From an uncultured Parvularcula sp. (GTDB lineage Bacteria; Pseudomonadota; Alphaproteobacteria; Caulobacterales; Parvularculaceae), in the NCBI GenBank assembly GCA_937919225.1, contig CALFRH010000405.1, positions 1-63,957 on the forward strand: a stretch of 63,957 nt of DNA, read 5' to 3'. This document shows, piece after piece, positions 46,976 to 55,867 of the stretch (within the stretch, counting starts at the first letter, position 1; the number at the start of each line of letters is the position of its first letter). The position numbers and the translations under genes were made by a program. The notes below the pieces were generated by a model. It did not search any database, was not told the origin of the DNA, and worked only from the letters and a program-made list of their open reading frames with translations.

Positions 46976-47996
46976 GTTGACGCCTAACAATGTCTTGAGC
47001 CACCATCATCGAGCTTAACTCCTCCAATGAGGTTTTGGTGGCCCACCCCATCACCTTTTGGGCCTTTGATGGATCGCCGACCAATAGATCAACCTCCGCA
47101 GGTCGATAATATTGTGGATTGATACGCACCAAAGGACGGCCGGTCCCTGCGTCGATACCGACCTCATCCTCCCCGCTTCCCTGCCACGTTAGTTCGATAT
47201 CCGCTGCCTGAAAGGAAAGCTCCACGAAAGAGCGTACGGTTTCCGTCCTCCCCGTTGCCAGAACAAATGTGTCAGGATCATCAAGCTGCATCATCTGCCA
47301 CATGCCAACGACATATTCAGCAGCATACCCCCAATCCCGACGAGCGTCGAGATTGCCAAGTTCTAACACCTCAACTTGCCCCAGTTTAATCCCAGCCACC
47401 GCGTCGGTGATCTTCCGGGTGACAAATTCACGCCCCCGCAATGGTGACTCATGATTAAAAAGAATACCGCTTGTCGCAAAGATATTGTAGGACTCGCGGT
47501 AGTTTACCGTCGTCCAATGCGCAAAGAGCTTTGAGACACCATAGGGGCTACGCGGATAAAAAGGGGTCTCCTCCCCTTGGGGAACAGCCTGAACCAACCC
47601 GAACATCTCAGATGTTGATGCCTGGTAGAAGCGAATATCTTTATTCACAATACGGATCGCTTCAAGCATATGAAGAGCGCCGCGGCCAGTGATGTCAGCG
47701 GTCGTGATCGGCTGCTCAAAAGAAGTTTGAACAAAGCTCTGGGCAGCCAAATTGTAGACCTCATCAGGCTTGATGGAATCCAGCAACCTGATGGAAGAGC
47801 TTAAATCGGTCAGGTCATGATCGACTAATGTCAGATTCTCATGCCCGAGGGCCGACACTTCTTCTAAACGCCAGAAATTAGGTGCGCTGACACGTCGATG
47901 CGCACCATAAACGCGGTATCCTTTATCTAACAAAAGACGCGCTAGATAAGCGCCATCCTGTCCTGTAACCCCCGTCACAAAAGCCGACTTTGTCAT
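46968..47996 (-). CDS. gmd: GDP-mannose 4,6-dehydratase
   Basis: 342-residue SDR with [10 protein letters not shown] (NADP-binding) near residue 10, the TSEMFG loop and catalytic YGVSK. It makes GDP-4-keto-6-deoxymannose from GDP-mannose. The start ATG at 47996 (MTKSAF) was chosen over 48050. It directly precedes rmd, so the pair is a sugar-nucleotide module. Confidence 0.95.
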   Translation of the reverse strand: MTKSAFVTGVTGQDGAYLARLLLDKGYRVYGAHRRVSAPNFWRLEEVSALGHENLTLVDHDLTDLSSSIRLLDSIKPDEVYNLAAQSFVQTSFEQPITTADITGRGALHMLEAIRIVNKDIRFYQASTSEMFGLVQAVPQGEETPFYPRSPYGVSKLFAHWTTVNYRESYNIFATSGILFNHESPLRGREFVTRKITDAVAGIKLGQVEVLELGNLDARRDWGYAAEYVVGMWQMMQLDDPDTFVLATGRTETVRSFVELSFQAADIELTWQGSGEDEVGIDAGTGRPLVRINPQYYRPAEVDLLVGDPSKAQKVMGWATKTSLEELSSMMVAQDIVRRQRV

Positions 47997-48052
47997 CGGA
48001 AAATCCCCAGTTTCAATAATGCAATTTATGCGCTGCCATGAAGGCGGCAACC

Positions 48053-48850
48053 CTATCGGTGAAAACCATATTCCTCAGCCAAGTCACCGAAAATCCCCCA
48101 TGCAATTTCGATATCCTCCGCTGGAAGAACAGTTTTGTATTTGTTTTTCTCCGGCTTGATCTTCGTTAAGTCATAGGTCACTTGACGCGAATCTTCCCCA
48201 AGAAACGCCATGACACGGCCAAGTTCTTTTTCTGGATTTTGAGTGAACTGATCATAAGTGATCTCAAGCAACCGGTCCCCCACAACATCGCGCATCGACT
48301 TCATGATGAGCGTGCTTTCGTACCAGTAATTCGCTGCGCCCACGACCTCTTTAATCACCATCACCTTCGACGTCCGAAGGCTGGACACCACATTTAACGG
48401 ATGCCTGACAATATGGACAAAGCGGGATTCTGGAAACTCCGCCGCGAGAAGCAGTGCACCAAAGACATTCTGGGGTGTTTTGTCGAACCAGCGGGCATCC
48501 TTAGGGGCGCCCTGCGCATTTAGATATGCCGCTGCATAATTCTCCATCAACTCCCGTCGAGTATGGGATTTGACAAGAATTTGATCCCGAAAATAATCGT
48601 CCGATATCGTATCAAGTCGGCGATGCTCTTGAAAGAGTTTTTGGTTAATCAATGGACGAACATATGTCATCGTGCCGTAAGGGTCGGCAAACCGAAAAAA
48701 ATGTGTCTCGTTAGGGCAAAAGAGCCTTGGGTGCGAGGCGATGACATCGCGCAACATCGTTGTGCCCGAGCGTACGGAGCCCAAGATAAAAAATGGCGGT
48801 GCTTTTTCGTGGTGTCCCCTTTTATCCCCTCGATTGGCTAAATCACTCAC
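48053..48850 (-). CDS. PAPS-dependent sulfotransferase family protein
   Basis: 265 residues. The 5'-phosphosulfate-binding loop is [13 protein letters not shown] (near 21-33) and the 3'-phosphate-binding segment is [15 protein letters not shown] (near 145-158). These mark a cytosolic sulfotransferase using PAPS. Its GTG start is 2 bp from the preceding gene's TAG. Sugar sulfation is the likely role from the neighbours. The acceptor is not known. Confidence 0.88.
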   Translation of the reverse strand: MSDLANRGDKRGHHEKAPPFFILGSVRSGTTMLRDVIASHPRLFCPNETHFFRFADPYGTMTYVRPLINQKLFQEHRRLDTISDDYFRDQILVKSHTRRELMENYAAAYLNAQGAPKDARWFDKTPQNVFGALLLAAEFPESRFVHIVRHPLNVVSSLRTSKVMVIKEVVGAANYWYESTLIMKSMRDVVGDRLLEITYDQFTQNPEKELGRVMAFLGEDSRQVTYDLTKIKPEKNKYKTVLPAEDIEIAWGIFGDLAEEYGFHR

Positions 48851-48852
48851 TA

Positions 48853-50400
48853 CTATCCCTCTTGAACGTCGGTGGCGCTGACAGCATTTGCCGAACCCGA
48901 CCCACGCTCGTCAATCACCGCGCCAGCAGGATCCTCGGTCGCGAAAAAAGCCGCAAGCTCGGCTTCCGCCACCGCCAAGGAACAATGCTGGCTCATCCGA
49001 TCCATCGCCGCTTGACCCATGCGCCGCCATTCCGACGGGTCTTGATGCGCCACCTCATAGCTACGTTTAAATGCTTCGACCAGCTTCAACCAATCCACTC
49101 TGTAGCGCAGGGCCCGGTAAGACAAGCGAGGATCATGTTGCCACGTGGATGGCTCGGCGTGAGAGGGGACGACGAAGGCCATCTCCGGGTTGATATAGTC
49201 GGCCAAAGCCGTGCTGTCGGGGGCAATCGCGGGCACCCCTGCCGACAAATACTCCATCAAGGGAAGGCACTGCCCCTCTCCAAAAGATGTGTTCACGTAA
49301 TAGCTTGTCCCCTCTAACAGGCTCTCATATTGGCCATCTTTCAAATACGCCTTCAACACAACAATCCGGCAATCGAAAGGCAAAAAAGCCTTTAAGAAAC
49401 TGATGAGCGGATCAATAAAGTCGTGAACGTCCAAATTCGGTGTCTTGAGGACAAGGGTCGCGTCTTTATTGTCCTTATGAGCCCACACAAACGCCGAGAT
49501 CATATCGCGCCAGTTTTTCCGACCATCGAGAGGATTGAAGATCGAGGTATAGACGACGCCCTCAAGCTTTAACGCGTTAGGCTTTTTATCTGTATAAATA
49601 TCTATTTCAGCCTGAGAGGGGGCTTGCGGTGTCGGATTGTCCTTTTCCTCAGTAGGCGTTGATCGGGCCCACGCCAGACGACGTTCAAGGAACCGCCATA
49701 TCAAGGGGGGCGTTAGGCCGTGGGCCAACTTCTTTAAAAGTCCGCCGGGGGAGATATCGCCCCCCTCGGCCGGCACGATTTCTTCCCCCGCCGCCTCGCG
49801 CGATCGTCGCAGATGGTGGCTATCTAGGTCCACAAAAAGCTCAATCTGGCGCGTATCAAACACTCTCCCCTCAAAGTGGAGATCAACGTCCTTGAGCGGG
49901 CCGCGCTGTGCGAACCGTTCCCGCTGGAGGGCAAATTTATCCCAGACGGGGCACGGGACCACAGCCACCGGAAAATCGGGGCCCATGGCATCTTCAATGG
50001 CGTTCTTGGCATACTGCGAATGCGTGATCGCGCGTGCATGCGCCCCGAGCGCAAACCGCCAATCTTGAAGGCCATCCGCCAACCAGCTGTCGGTCGGAAG
50101 CGTATCGAACTCCCATGCAAACACATGAACCGTCGGACATTGTATCTCGGGGACCAAATTGTGAGGAGCCGTGAAGTTGAGGAAGACGGCTTTCCCCCCC
50201 GCATCGGTGATGTCGCGATAAAGCGCGTCGACCTCAGCGCCTGGGTCTTTGACCACATGCACCTCGCCCATTCGCTCAAGCACAGGGACAAAGTCCTTCA
50301 GCACGAAGTAATAAGAATACTCAGTGAGACCGATACTCTGGGATATCGATGCGTCATTGATCGCTGCGTGGAGGAGGAAGTGGCGTGATGGTTCCAGCAC
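48853..50400 (-). CDS. GT4-like glycosyltransferase, paralog of the 38120-39927 gene
   Basis: 515 residues with a GT4-type fold: EYSYYFVLKDFVPVLERMG near the N-terminus, NPLDGRKNWRDMISAFVW and TSYYVNTSFGEGQCLPLMEY in the C-terminal domain. It shares the same N- and C-terminal landmarks as the plus-strand enzyme but lacks its coiled-coil insert. First gene of the minus operon GT - sulfotransferase - gmd - rmd - Stf0-GT2-GT4. Confidence 0.88.
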   Translation of the reverse strand: MLEPSRHFLLHAAINDASISQSIGLTEYSYYFVLKDFVPVLERMGEVHVVKDPGAEVDALYRDITDAGGKAVFLNFTAPHNLVPEIQCPTVHVFAWEFDTLPTDSWLADGLQDWRFALGAHARAITHSQYAKNAIEDAMGPDFPVAVVPCPVWDKFALQRERFAQRGPLKDVDLHFEGRVFDTRQIELFVDLDSHHLRRSREAAGEEIVPAEGGDISPGGLLKKLAHGLTPPLIWRFLERRLAWARSTPTEEKDNPTPQAPSQAEIDIYTDKKPNALKLEGVVYTSIFNPLDGRKNWRDMISAFVWAHKDNKDATLVLKTPNLDVHDFIDPLISFLKAFLPFDCRIVVLKAYLKDGQYESLLEGTSYYVNTSFGEGQCLPLMEYLSAGVPAIAPDSTALADYINPEMAFVVPSHAEPSTWQHDPRLSYRALRYRVDWLKLVEAFKRSYEVAHQDPSEWRRMGQAAMDRMSQHCSLAVAEAELAAFFATEDPAGAVIDERGSGSANAVSATDVQEG

Positions 50401-50588
50401 TGATTTATATCCCGCTAAGGTCTTGCCGGAATGGTTCGCGGTTAAAGCTGATTACACGTCTTTCGTCAATCAACGCCGGGATTCCCTTGCCCCCGCGATG
50501 ATCTTAATACTCATGTCAAAACGCTTCTGGTGTGACGGACGCCAGACCACCCGCCGCGGCGATCTGTGAGCCAGCAATCCATAAGATA

Positions 50589-50673
50589 TGGTACGGGTGG
50601 TCGGACTCGAACCGACACTCCTTGCGGAACCGGATTTTGAATCCGGCGCGTCTACCAATTCCGCCACACCCGC
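50589..50673 (-). tRNA. tRNA-Leu (anticodon CAA)
   Basis: Minus-strand class II tRNA. The acceptor GCGGGTG pairs with CACCCGT including a G-U at pair 1:72, then A and an encoded CCA (50591-50589). The anticodon arm CCGGA-TTCAAAA-TCCGG gives CAA at 50639-50637. The leucine D-loop GGTAGACG and T-loop TTCGAGTCC are intact. It reads UUG codons. Confidence 0.96.
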
Positions 50674-50822
50674 GCTGCCCGATCTACTCGATTAGCGGGC
50701 CACTCGTTTAGCGGGTTGCGCCCTCTTGTCCATAGGGTTAGCGGCATTGGCACCAATTATGCGAGCGCTTTCGCACAAGCCGGTTCCATGGCGGCGCTAA
50801 AGAATGAAGGAGCAAGGTCGCG

Positions 50823-51491
50823 ATGACCACCACCCACGCCGCTGGCGCCGTCACGACCCTTCTCTCTCAGACCCTTCGACAGTTGAAGGAAGAAGGCGCC
50901 AGTGTCGCCCCGCAGGCCGGGCCCACCGACGACGACCAATCGGCAGGCCGGTCAACCCTTGGCGCTCTCCTCGACGCCCTCGACGAGCGGGCCTATGGGC
51001 TCATGCTGCTTCTCCTCGCGCTCCCCTGCTGCCTCCCCTTTCTTTATGGCATTCCGCAGATTGTGGCCTTGCCCATGCTGGCCTTGGCTGGGCAGCTGGC
51101 CATGGGACGCCAGGATCCGTGGCTGCCCAATGCGCTGAGCAAGCGGGAGTTTGAAATCGCCCAGATGCAATCGGTGGTCGACCGCGCCGCCCGTTATGTG
51201 GGCTGGCTGGAACGCCTATCGAGCCATCGGCTGGCCGCCCTCACCTATGGTCGGGGGGCGCAAATTGTGGGCGCGCTTCTTCTTATCCCCACCGCCTCAA
51301 TTCTCGTACCGCTCCCCTCTACAAACACCATGCCGGGTATTGGGGTCGCTATTGCTGCGGTGGGATTGTTAGAACGGGACGGTCTTCTCACCCTATTGGG
51401 GCTTGCCATTGGCCTTCTATGGGTCGGTCTCTTGGTCTTTTTTGGCGCAGAAGCTGTCAGCTTTATCAAGGACATGGTGCTGAACCGCTAG
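50823..51491 (+). CDS. exoD: ExoD family exopolysaccharide synthesis protein
   Basis: 222 residues with a charged N-terminus and an ExoD domain (about 45-215) of several hydrophobic stretches (LLLLLALPCCLPFLYGIPQ, LLLIPTASILVPLPSTNTMP). ExoD mutants of Sinorhizobium are altered in exopolysaccharide and alkaline tolerance. The biochemical role is unknown. A GAAGGAG site lies about 10 bp before the ATG. It is separate from the glycan operons by the tRNA and 420 bp. Confidence 0.85.
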   Translation: MTTTHAAGAVTTLLSQTLRQLKEEGASVAPQAGPTDDDQSAGRSTLGALLDALDERAYGLMLLLLALPCCLPFLYGIPQIVALPMLALAGQLAMGRQDPWLPNALSKREFEIAQMQSVVDRAARYVGWLERLSSHRLAALTYGRGAQIVGALLLIPTASILVPLPSTNTMPGIGVAIAAVGLLERDGLLTLLGLAIGLLWVGLLVFFGAEAVSFIKDMVLNR

Positions 51492-51561
51492 ACCTGCGAC
51501 CCTTTCGCACGCGACGCCGATAGGGCTATGATCACCAATGACCTTCCCGCAGTAAAAACGG

Positions 51562-52134
51562 ATGGAAACCCTCGTGGCACGACTAATCTCCCCTAAAATT
51601 GCGCTATTGTGCTCAATGGGCGTGAGTGCAGCGTTGCTGATTGGGGCGCATTTGTTCGAGCGTGTGGGCGGGCTCGCGCCATGCCTTCTGTGCCTAGACC
51701 AAAGAGAGGCCCATTGGGCCGCTTTCGGCGCGGCAGCCGCGACAATGCTGGCCGCAAAGGCGTTTCAGGAGCGCATCATGCTCGTCGCCGCGTTGGGCGC
51801 CCTTATGTTGATTTACCTCTTCTCCGCAGGGTTGGCAGGCTTTCATGCTGGGGTTGAATGGGGCTTTTGGGACGGGCCAGCGGCCTGTGCTGCCACCGGT
51901 GCGGGCGCCCCTGTCCTCGACATTAGCGGCGAAGACATTTTGAGCAGCCTGTCCCAGGCAGGGCCTAGCGGGCCCTCCTGTGAGGAGGCCCCCTGGCGCC
52001 TAATGGGCATGTCCATGGCGGGCTATAACGCCCTAGCGTCACTTGGCCTGGCGCTCATCGTTGGAATGGGTTTTCGTGACGCCTGGCGACAAAACCAGGA
52101 CCAAGGCCCTTTTGTCATCGGCCAAACCTCCTAA
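51562..52134 (+). CDS. dsbB: DsbB-type disulfide bond formation protein
   Basis: 190 residues with four hydrophobic segments. The first periplasmic CLLC pair is in APCLLCLDQREAHW, and a second Cys set is in GPAACAATG and SGPSCEEAPW, close to the GMSMAGYNAL C-terminus typical of this family. It reoxidises DsbA using quinone. The gene is on the same strand as coq7, 28 bp upstream. Confidence 0.92.
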   Translation: METLVARLISPKIALLCSMGVSAALLIGAHLFERVGGLAPCLLCLDQREAHWAAFGAAAATMLAAKAFQERIMLVAALGALMLIYLFSAGLAGFHAGVEWGFWDGPAACAATGAGAPVLDISGEDILSSLSQAGPSGPSCEEAPWRLMGMSMAGYNALASLGLALIVGMGFRDAWRQNQDQGPFVIGQTS

Positions 52135-52162
52135 GTCACTCCACAAGACCAAGGGGATCCCC

Positions 52163-52723
52163 ATGACAGACACAACCACTTCCCCCCGCCGCCCCGGGCC
52201 CACGGCCCAGCGCATCGCTGAAATGCTGCGGGTGGACCATGCTGGTGAGTATGGCGCGGTGAACATTTATCGCGGCCAACGGGCTGTTTTCGATAAACTG
52301 CCCGGCAAAGAACGAACCGCCGCCCTTTTGAAAGAGATGGAGGAGGGCGAATATAAGCACCAAGCCGCGTTTGACGACCTTCTGCTCTCGCGCGGGGTCC
52401 GGCCCACCCTCCTCGCCCCCATCTGGAACGCCGCCGGCTTTGCCTTAGGCGCGGGGACCGCTCTTATGGGCGAGAAAGCCGCGATGGCTTGCACCAGCGC
52501 CGTCGAGGCGGTGATTGAAGGGCATTACAAAGAACAGGCCGACGAGCTGGGCGAGGATGAAGCCGACCTCAAAGCCATGATCCTAGAGTTCCGCGAAGAT
52601 GAACTCGAGCACCACGACACGGCCATTGAGGAAGGGGCTGAGGAGGCCCCTGCCTATGGCCTTATGAAGCGTGTCATTGGGGCTGGCTGCGCCGTGGCGA
52701 TCAAAATCTCTGAGAAGATTTAA
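52163..52723 (+). CDS. coq7: Coq7-type demethoxyubiquinone hydroxylase
   Basis: 186-residue di-iron protein with ligands in HAGEYGAVNIY, EEGEYKHQ (E-x2-H) and EDELEHHD. It catalyses a late hydroxylation in ubiquinone biosynthesis. In alphaproteobacteria this replaces the flavin enzyme UbiF. A GGGGATCCCC-type site lies before the ATG. The longer ORF to 52043 overlaps dsbB. Confidence 0.93.
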   Translation: MTDTTTSPRRPGPTAQRIAEMLRVDHAGEYGAVNIYRGQRAVFDKLPGKERTAALLKEMEEGEYKHQAAFDDLLLSRGVRPTLLAPIWNAAGFALGAGTALMGEKAAMACTSAVEAVIEGHYKEQADELGEDEADLKAMILEFREDELEHHDTAIEEGAEEAPAYGLMKRVIGAGCAVAIKISEKI

Positions 52724-52899
52724 CCGAGCGCAGCCCAAAAAGACTCTGCTTGTTTTCTCCCCATGGCGGCGCTACAGCCCGCGCTCTTCACGAAGCCGGA
52801 AGGCGGCGCAGCATAGATAATGCCGCCTTTCTTATTCCGAGGGTGCTTGGGTCAAAGGGTGACCAGAGGCATTTGCGGGCTAATGAAAAGGAAAAAACC

Positions 52900-53553
52900 A
52901 TGTCAGACGTCACCGTCTTTGATTGCGAACTTCGTAAACGCGCCGGCACCGGCGGCAGCCGCGCCGTCCGCCGCGATGGGTGGGTGCCCGCTGTCCTTTA
53001 TGGCGGCGACGAAGCCCCGGCCAACATCAAGCTGCGCTACAACCAGATTTTGAAGGCCTACCAAACCGGACGCCTTATCGACGTTCTGTCAAAAATCTCC
53101 GTGGACGGCAAAGAACAACAGGTCATCGGCCGGGATATCCAGGTGGATCCGGTGAAAGACCTTCCCATGCATGTGGACCTGATGCGCGTGAGTTCGAAAA
53201 CCCGCCTCACCGTGAACGTGCCCATGCGCTTCCTCAACGAAGAGCAGTGCCCAGGCCTCAAAAAAGGTGGTGTGCTGAACGTTGTGCGCTATGAGATCGA
53301 AGTGGTTGCCTCTGCCACCGCCATCCCCGAAGCGTTGGAAGCGGATCTTTCCGAGGCTGATGTGGGGGACACCATCCATATCTCAGCAGTGAAACTGCCT
53401 GATGGCGTTATCCCCACCATCACCGACCGCGACTTTACCGTGGCAACCATCGCCGCACCATCGGCCCTCCGCTCCAGCGAAGGGGAAGCCGACGAGGAAG
53501 AGGCAGAAGGCGAAACAGAAGCCACCGAAGGCGAAGAGGGCGGCGCGGAGTAA
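52900..53553 (+). CDS. rplY: 50S ribosomal protein L25 (Ctc type)
   Basis: 217 residues: the L25 domain (1-95: LRKRAGTGGSRAVRR, GWVPAVLYGG, QVIGRDIQVDPV) and the TL5/Ctc C-terminal domain, followed by a strongly acidic Glu/Ala/Gly tail (about 187-217). It binds 5S rRNA. The ATG at 52900 starts the L25 sequence. A longer ORF to 52750 is rejected. A strong terminator lies 26 bp downstream. Confidence 0.95.
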   Translation: MSDVTVFDCELRKRAGTGGSRAVRRDGWVPAVLYGGDEAPANIKLRYNQILKAYQTGRLIDVLSKISVDGKEQQVIGRDIQVDPVKDLPMHVDLMRVSSKTRLTVNVPMRFLNEEQCPGLKKGGVLNVVRYEIEVVASATAIPEALEADLSEADVGDTIHISAVKLPDGVIPTITDRDFTVATIAAPSALRSSEGEADEEEAEGETEATEGEEGGAE

Positions 53554-53579
53554 TCCTTCTCCCCATTCTAAGATTGATG

Positions 53580-53611
53580 AAAACGGCCTCTCCATTGGGA
53601 GGCCGTTTTTT
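53580..53611 (+). terminator. intrinsic terminator of rplY
   Basis: AAACGGCCTC (53581-53590) pairs with GAGGCCGTTT (53599-53608), perfect over 10 bp with an 8-nt loop, followed by a run of T (53606-53611). Directly downstream of rplY. Confidence 0.92.
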
Positions 53612-53694
53612 GTCATCTCCACCACCAACTTGCGCAACCTAAATCAAGTGGCCTTCTCTAAGCTCCAACAAGCAATCACTTGAGGAGCGAACCC

Positions 53695-54093
53695 ATGGAC
53701 GTCCCATCCATCATCAACCACCTGTCCGTACCCGTGTCAGATACCGATAAAGCCCTGGCCTTTTACGACGACGTCCTCCCCACCATCGGGGCAAAACGGA
53801 TTTTTGAAGGCCATGGCGCTGTCGCTTACGGCAAAATGTTCCCCGAGTTCTGGGTACACCCGCCCTTTGACGGGGAGGCGGCCGCGGGCAATGGCTGGCA
53901 TGTGGCCTTCATGGCGCCCAGTAAAGAGGCCGTCCACGCCTTCCACGAGAAAGCCTTGGGCGCTGGCGGCCAATGCGACGGTGCGCCGGGCGCCCGCCCC
54001 CAATATGGACCGCAATATTACGGCGCCTTTGTTCGCGACCTCGACGGCAACAAGATTGAAGCCAGCTTCTGGGACGAAAGTGCGGGTGCGTAG
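53695..54093 (+). CDS. VOC family (glyoxalase-fold) protein
   Basis: 132 residues with a betaalphabetabetabeta repeat typical of VOC enzymes: HLSVPVSDTDKALAFYDDVL at the start and FVRDLDGNKIEASFWD at the end. Putative metal ligands are H (HLSV) and E near the C-terminus. The substrate is unknown. GAGGAG lies before the ATG. It is inserted between rplY and pth, which are neighbours in many genomes. Confidence 0.85.
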   Translation: MDVPSIINHLSVPVSDTDKALAFYDDVLPTIGAKRIFEGHGAVAYGKMFPEFWVHPPFDGEAAAGNGWHVAFMAPSKEAVHAFHEKALGAGGQCDGAPGARPQYGPQYYGAFVRDLDGNKIEASFWDESAGA

Positions 54094-54095
54094 AG

Positions 54096-54157
54096 TTCGT
54101 CACCCCGGGCACGCTGCGGCGCGTAACTTCGCTCCGCACAGCGCACGGGACGACGAC
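54096..54157. repeat. palindromic intergenic repeat (copy C)
   Basis: TCGTCACCCCGGGC and GCGCACGGGACGACGA form imperfect inverted arms around a GC-rich centre, ending in the same GTCACCCCGG core as copies A and D. Located directly after the VOC gene. Confidence 0.45.
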
Positions 54158-54351
54158 TACCTCTCCCTCTCCCGAATTCATAAACGATTTCGACCGCTCC
54201 CCACCGGAGACAAGGGGGAGAGGTGGCAGCGACGGTGGCTATTTCACTCCCCCACCGGATCTGCTACCATCCGCACCGGAAACGAGACAAAATCAGATTT
54301 TGTCTTGCGAAAGGCGCGTCTGGCACAGATGCATACTGGGGAGTAAATCGA

Positions 54352-55020
54352 GTGAAGATGATGATCGGGCTTGCCGCCCTCACCGGCATCACGGCCATGG
54401 GCGGCGCCCAGGCTGAGGATGATGAGTCAAAACTGTACTGGCGCATCGGCGCCGGCGCCGTGTTTGCAGAGGATTTTGATGAGTCCTTTGAACGCGCTCC
54501 TCTTCCAGAAGGCGCCGTCACATGCGCAGCCATCGGATGCCGGCCTGACCAACGAATTTTAGAGTTCGATACGGGTTTCGCCTTAGGAGGGGCACTCGGC
54601 TACCACTTTGGTAAGAGCATCAGAGGTGAGATAGAGTATCGCTACAGCAAAAATGAGATGTCCAAAGCGCGCTCTTTGGAGGGGGGCACGGAAGGCTTCG
54701 GCCCCGCCTTTCCCGACACGGATTTCACAACCCATTCTGGCTTCGCCAACGTCTACTATGACTTCCACAATGAAAGCCGCTTCACCCCCTTTATCGGCGT
54801 GGGGCTCGGCTTCACCACCGTTGATGAGGAGAATTGGGAAAGCAATACGGCCATCGCTTACCAAGGGCGAGTCGGTGTATCAACCGACCTGAATGAGCGG
54901 TTCCTGATCGACACGGAATATGTGTATCATCGAACCGGTGACATTGAGCTGGTGGACCGGTCCGCAGGTGCGGCGTTCGCGACGTCCAACATCCTCGTCT
55001 CCCTGCGCGGCTCCTTCTAG
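54352..55020 (+). CDS. outer-membrane beta-barrel protein
   Basis: 222 residues with a signal peptide ending in GAQA (about residue 20), then an eight-strand-like barrel: LYWRIGAGAVFAEDF, LGYHFGKSIRGEIEYRYSK, FANVYYDFHN, FTPFIGVGLGF, and a final aromatic residue (SLRGSF). Opa/OmpW-like small barrels look similar. The GTG at 54352 has GGGGAG 12 bp upstream and begins the signal. An ORF to 54223 is rejected. Function unknown. Confidence 0.8.
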   Translation: MKMMIGLAALTGITAMGGAQAEDDESKLYWRIGAGAVFAEDFDESFERAPLPEGAVTCAAIGCRPDQRILEFDTGFALGGALGYHFGKSIRGEIEYRYSKNEMSKARSLEGGTEGFGPAFPDTDFTTHSGFANVYYDFHNESRFTPFIGVGLGFTTVDEENWESNTAIAYQGRVGVSTDLNERFLIDTEYVYHRTGDIELVDRSAGAAFATSNILVSLRGSF

Positions 55021-55075
55021 GGTAAAGGGCAACGCCAGCCTTTCCCGGAAAGGGCAAAAGGCCTAAACGAAGCCC

Positions 55076-55777
55076 ATGATACTCCTCATTGGCCTTGGCA
55101 ATCCTGACGCAAAATACGCAAAGAACCGGCACAATGCAGGGTTCCTGGCCGTGGATGCCATCGCCGATGCCAATGGCTTTGGCCCCGAGCGGCAGAAGTT
55201 CAAAGGGCTTCTCAGGGAGGGAAAGCTCGGCACCCAAAAGGTACTGATCCTCAAACCCCAAACCTTTTATAATGAAAGCGGCAATGCCGTGGCTGCGGCC
55301 GCGCGCTTCCATAAAATTCCGCCTGAGGACATTGTGGTCTTTCACGATGAAATAGATCTGGCGCCGGGAAAACTCCGGGTGAAGAAGGGGGGAGGGCTGG
55401 CTGGGAACAATGGCCTTAAATCCACCGCCGCCCATATGGGCCCTGACTTCTGGCGGGTCCGCATCGGCATTGGCCACCCCGGGCAAAAGGATGCGGTGAC
55501 CCGTCATGTCCTTGGCGACTTTTCCAAAACCGAGCATCAAGAGTGGCTAGACGAAATGCTGGAGCGCATGGGCAGTGCTGCACACCATCTCGTCCCCCCG
55601 ACCGAGGAGGCGGCAGGACGGTTCATGTCTGGAGTGGCTCAGCCGGGCGCGAAAGAGAAACCCCAAAAAGCGCCAAGCCAAAAACCAGCCCCGACCAAAG
55701 AAAAGGCTGCGGCTCCTACTGAACCTCAAAAGTCCTCACCCTTTGATTTGCTAAAGCGGCTCAAAGGCGAGGAGTAA
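55076..55777 (+). CDS. pth: peptidyl-tRNA hydrolase
   Basis: 233 residues. It releases peptides from peptidyl-tRNA. GLGNPDAKYAKNRHNAGF carries N and the catalytic His (NRH), and FHDEIDLAPG carries the catalytic Asp. The C-terminal 45 residues are a Pro/Lys/Ala tail (about 185-233) longer than in E. coli (194). It follows the barrel gene by 55 bp. Confidence 0.95.
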   Translation: MILLIGLGNPDAKYAKNRHNAGFLAVDAIADANGFGPERQKFKGLLREGKLGTQKVLILKPQTFYNESGNAVAAAARFHKIPPEDIVVFHDEIDLAPGKLRVKKGGGLAGNNGLKSTAAHMGPDFWRVRIGIGHPGQKDAVTRHVLGDFSKTEHQEWLDEMLERMGSAAHHLVPPTEEAAGRFMSGVAQPGAKEKPQKAPSQKPAPTKEKAAAPTEPQKSSPFDLLKRLKGEE

Positions 55778-55867
55778 CCCGCCCCCCTTACCGAAGCCCC
55801 TACCCATCGGCCCCTCCCCCCGCTATAGGCGTCCTTCACGAAAGATGAGATAGAAAGGCGCCATGCC

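Noticed and set aside
36876-50400. Genomic island with integrase or transposon
   Set aside because: The glycan genes are somewhat AT-richer, but no integrase, transposase, attachment site or direct repeat was found. tRNA-Leu(CAA) lies 190 bp from one edge without a matching duplicate seen.
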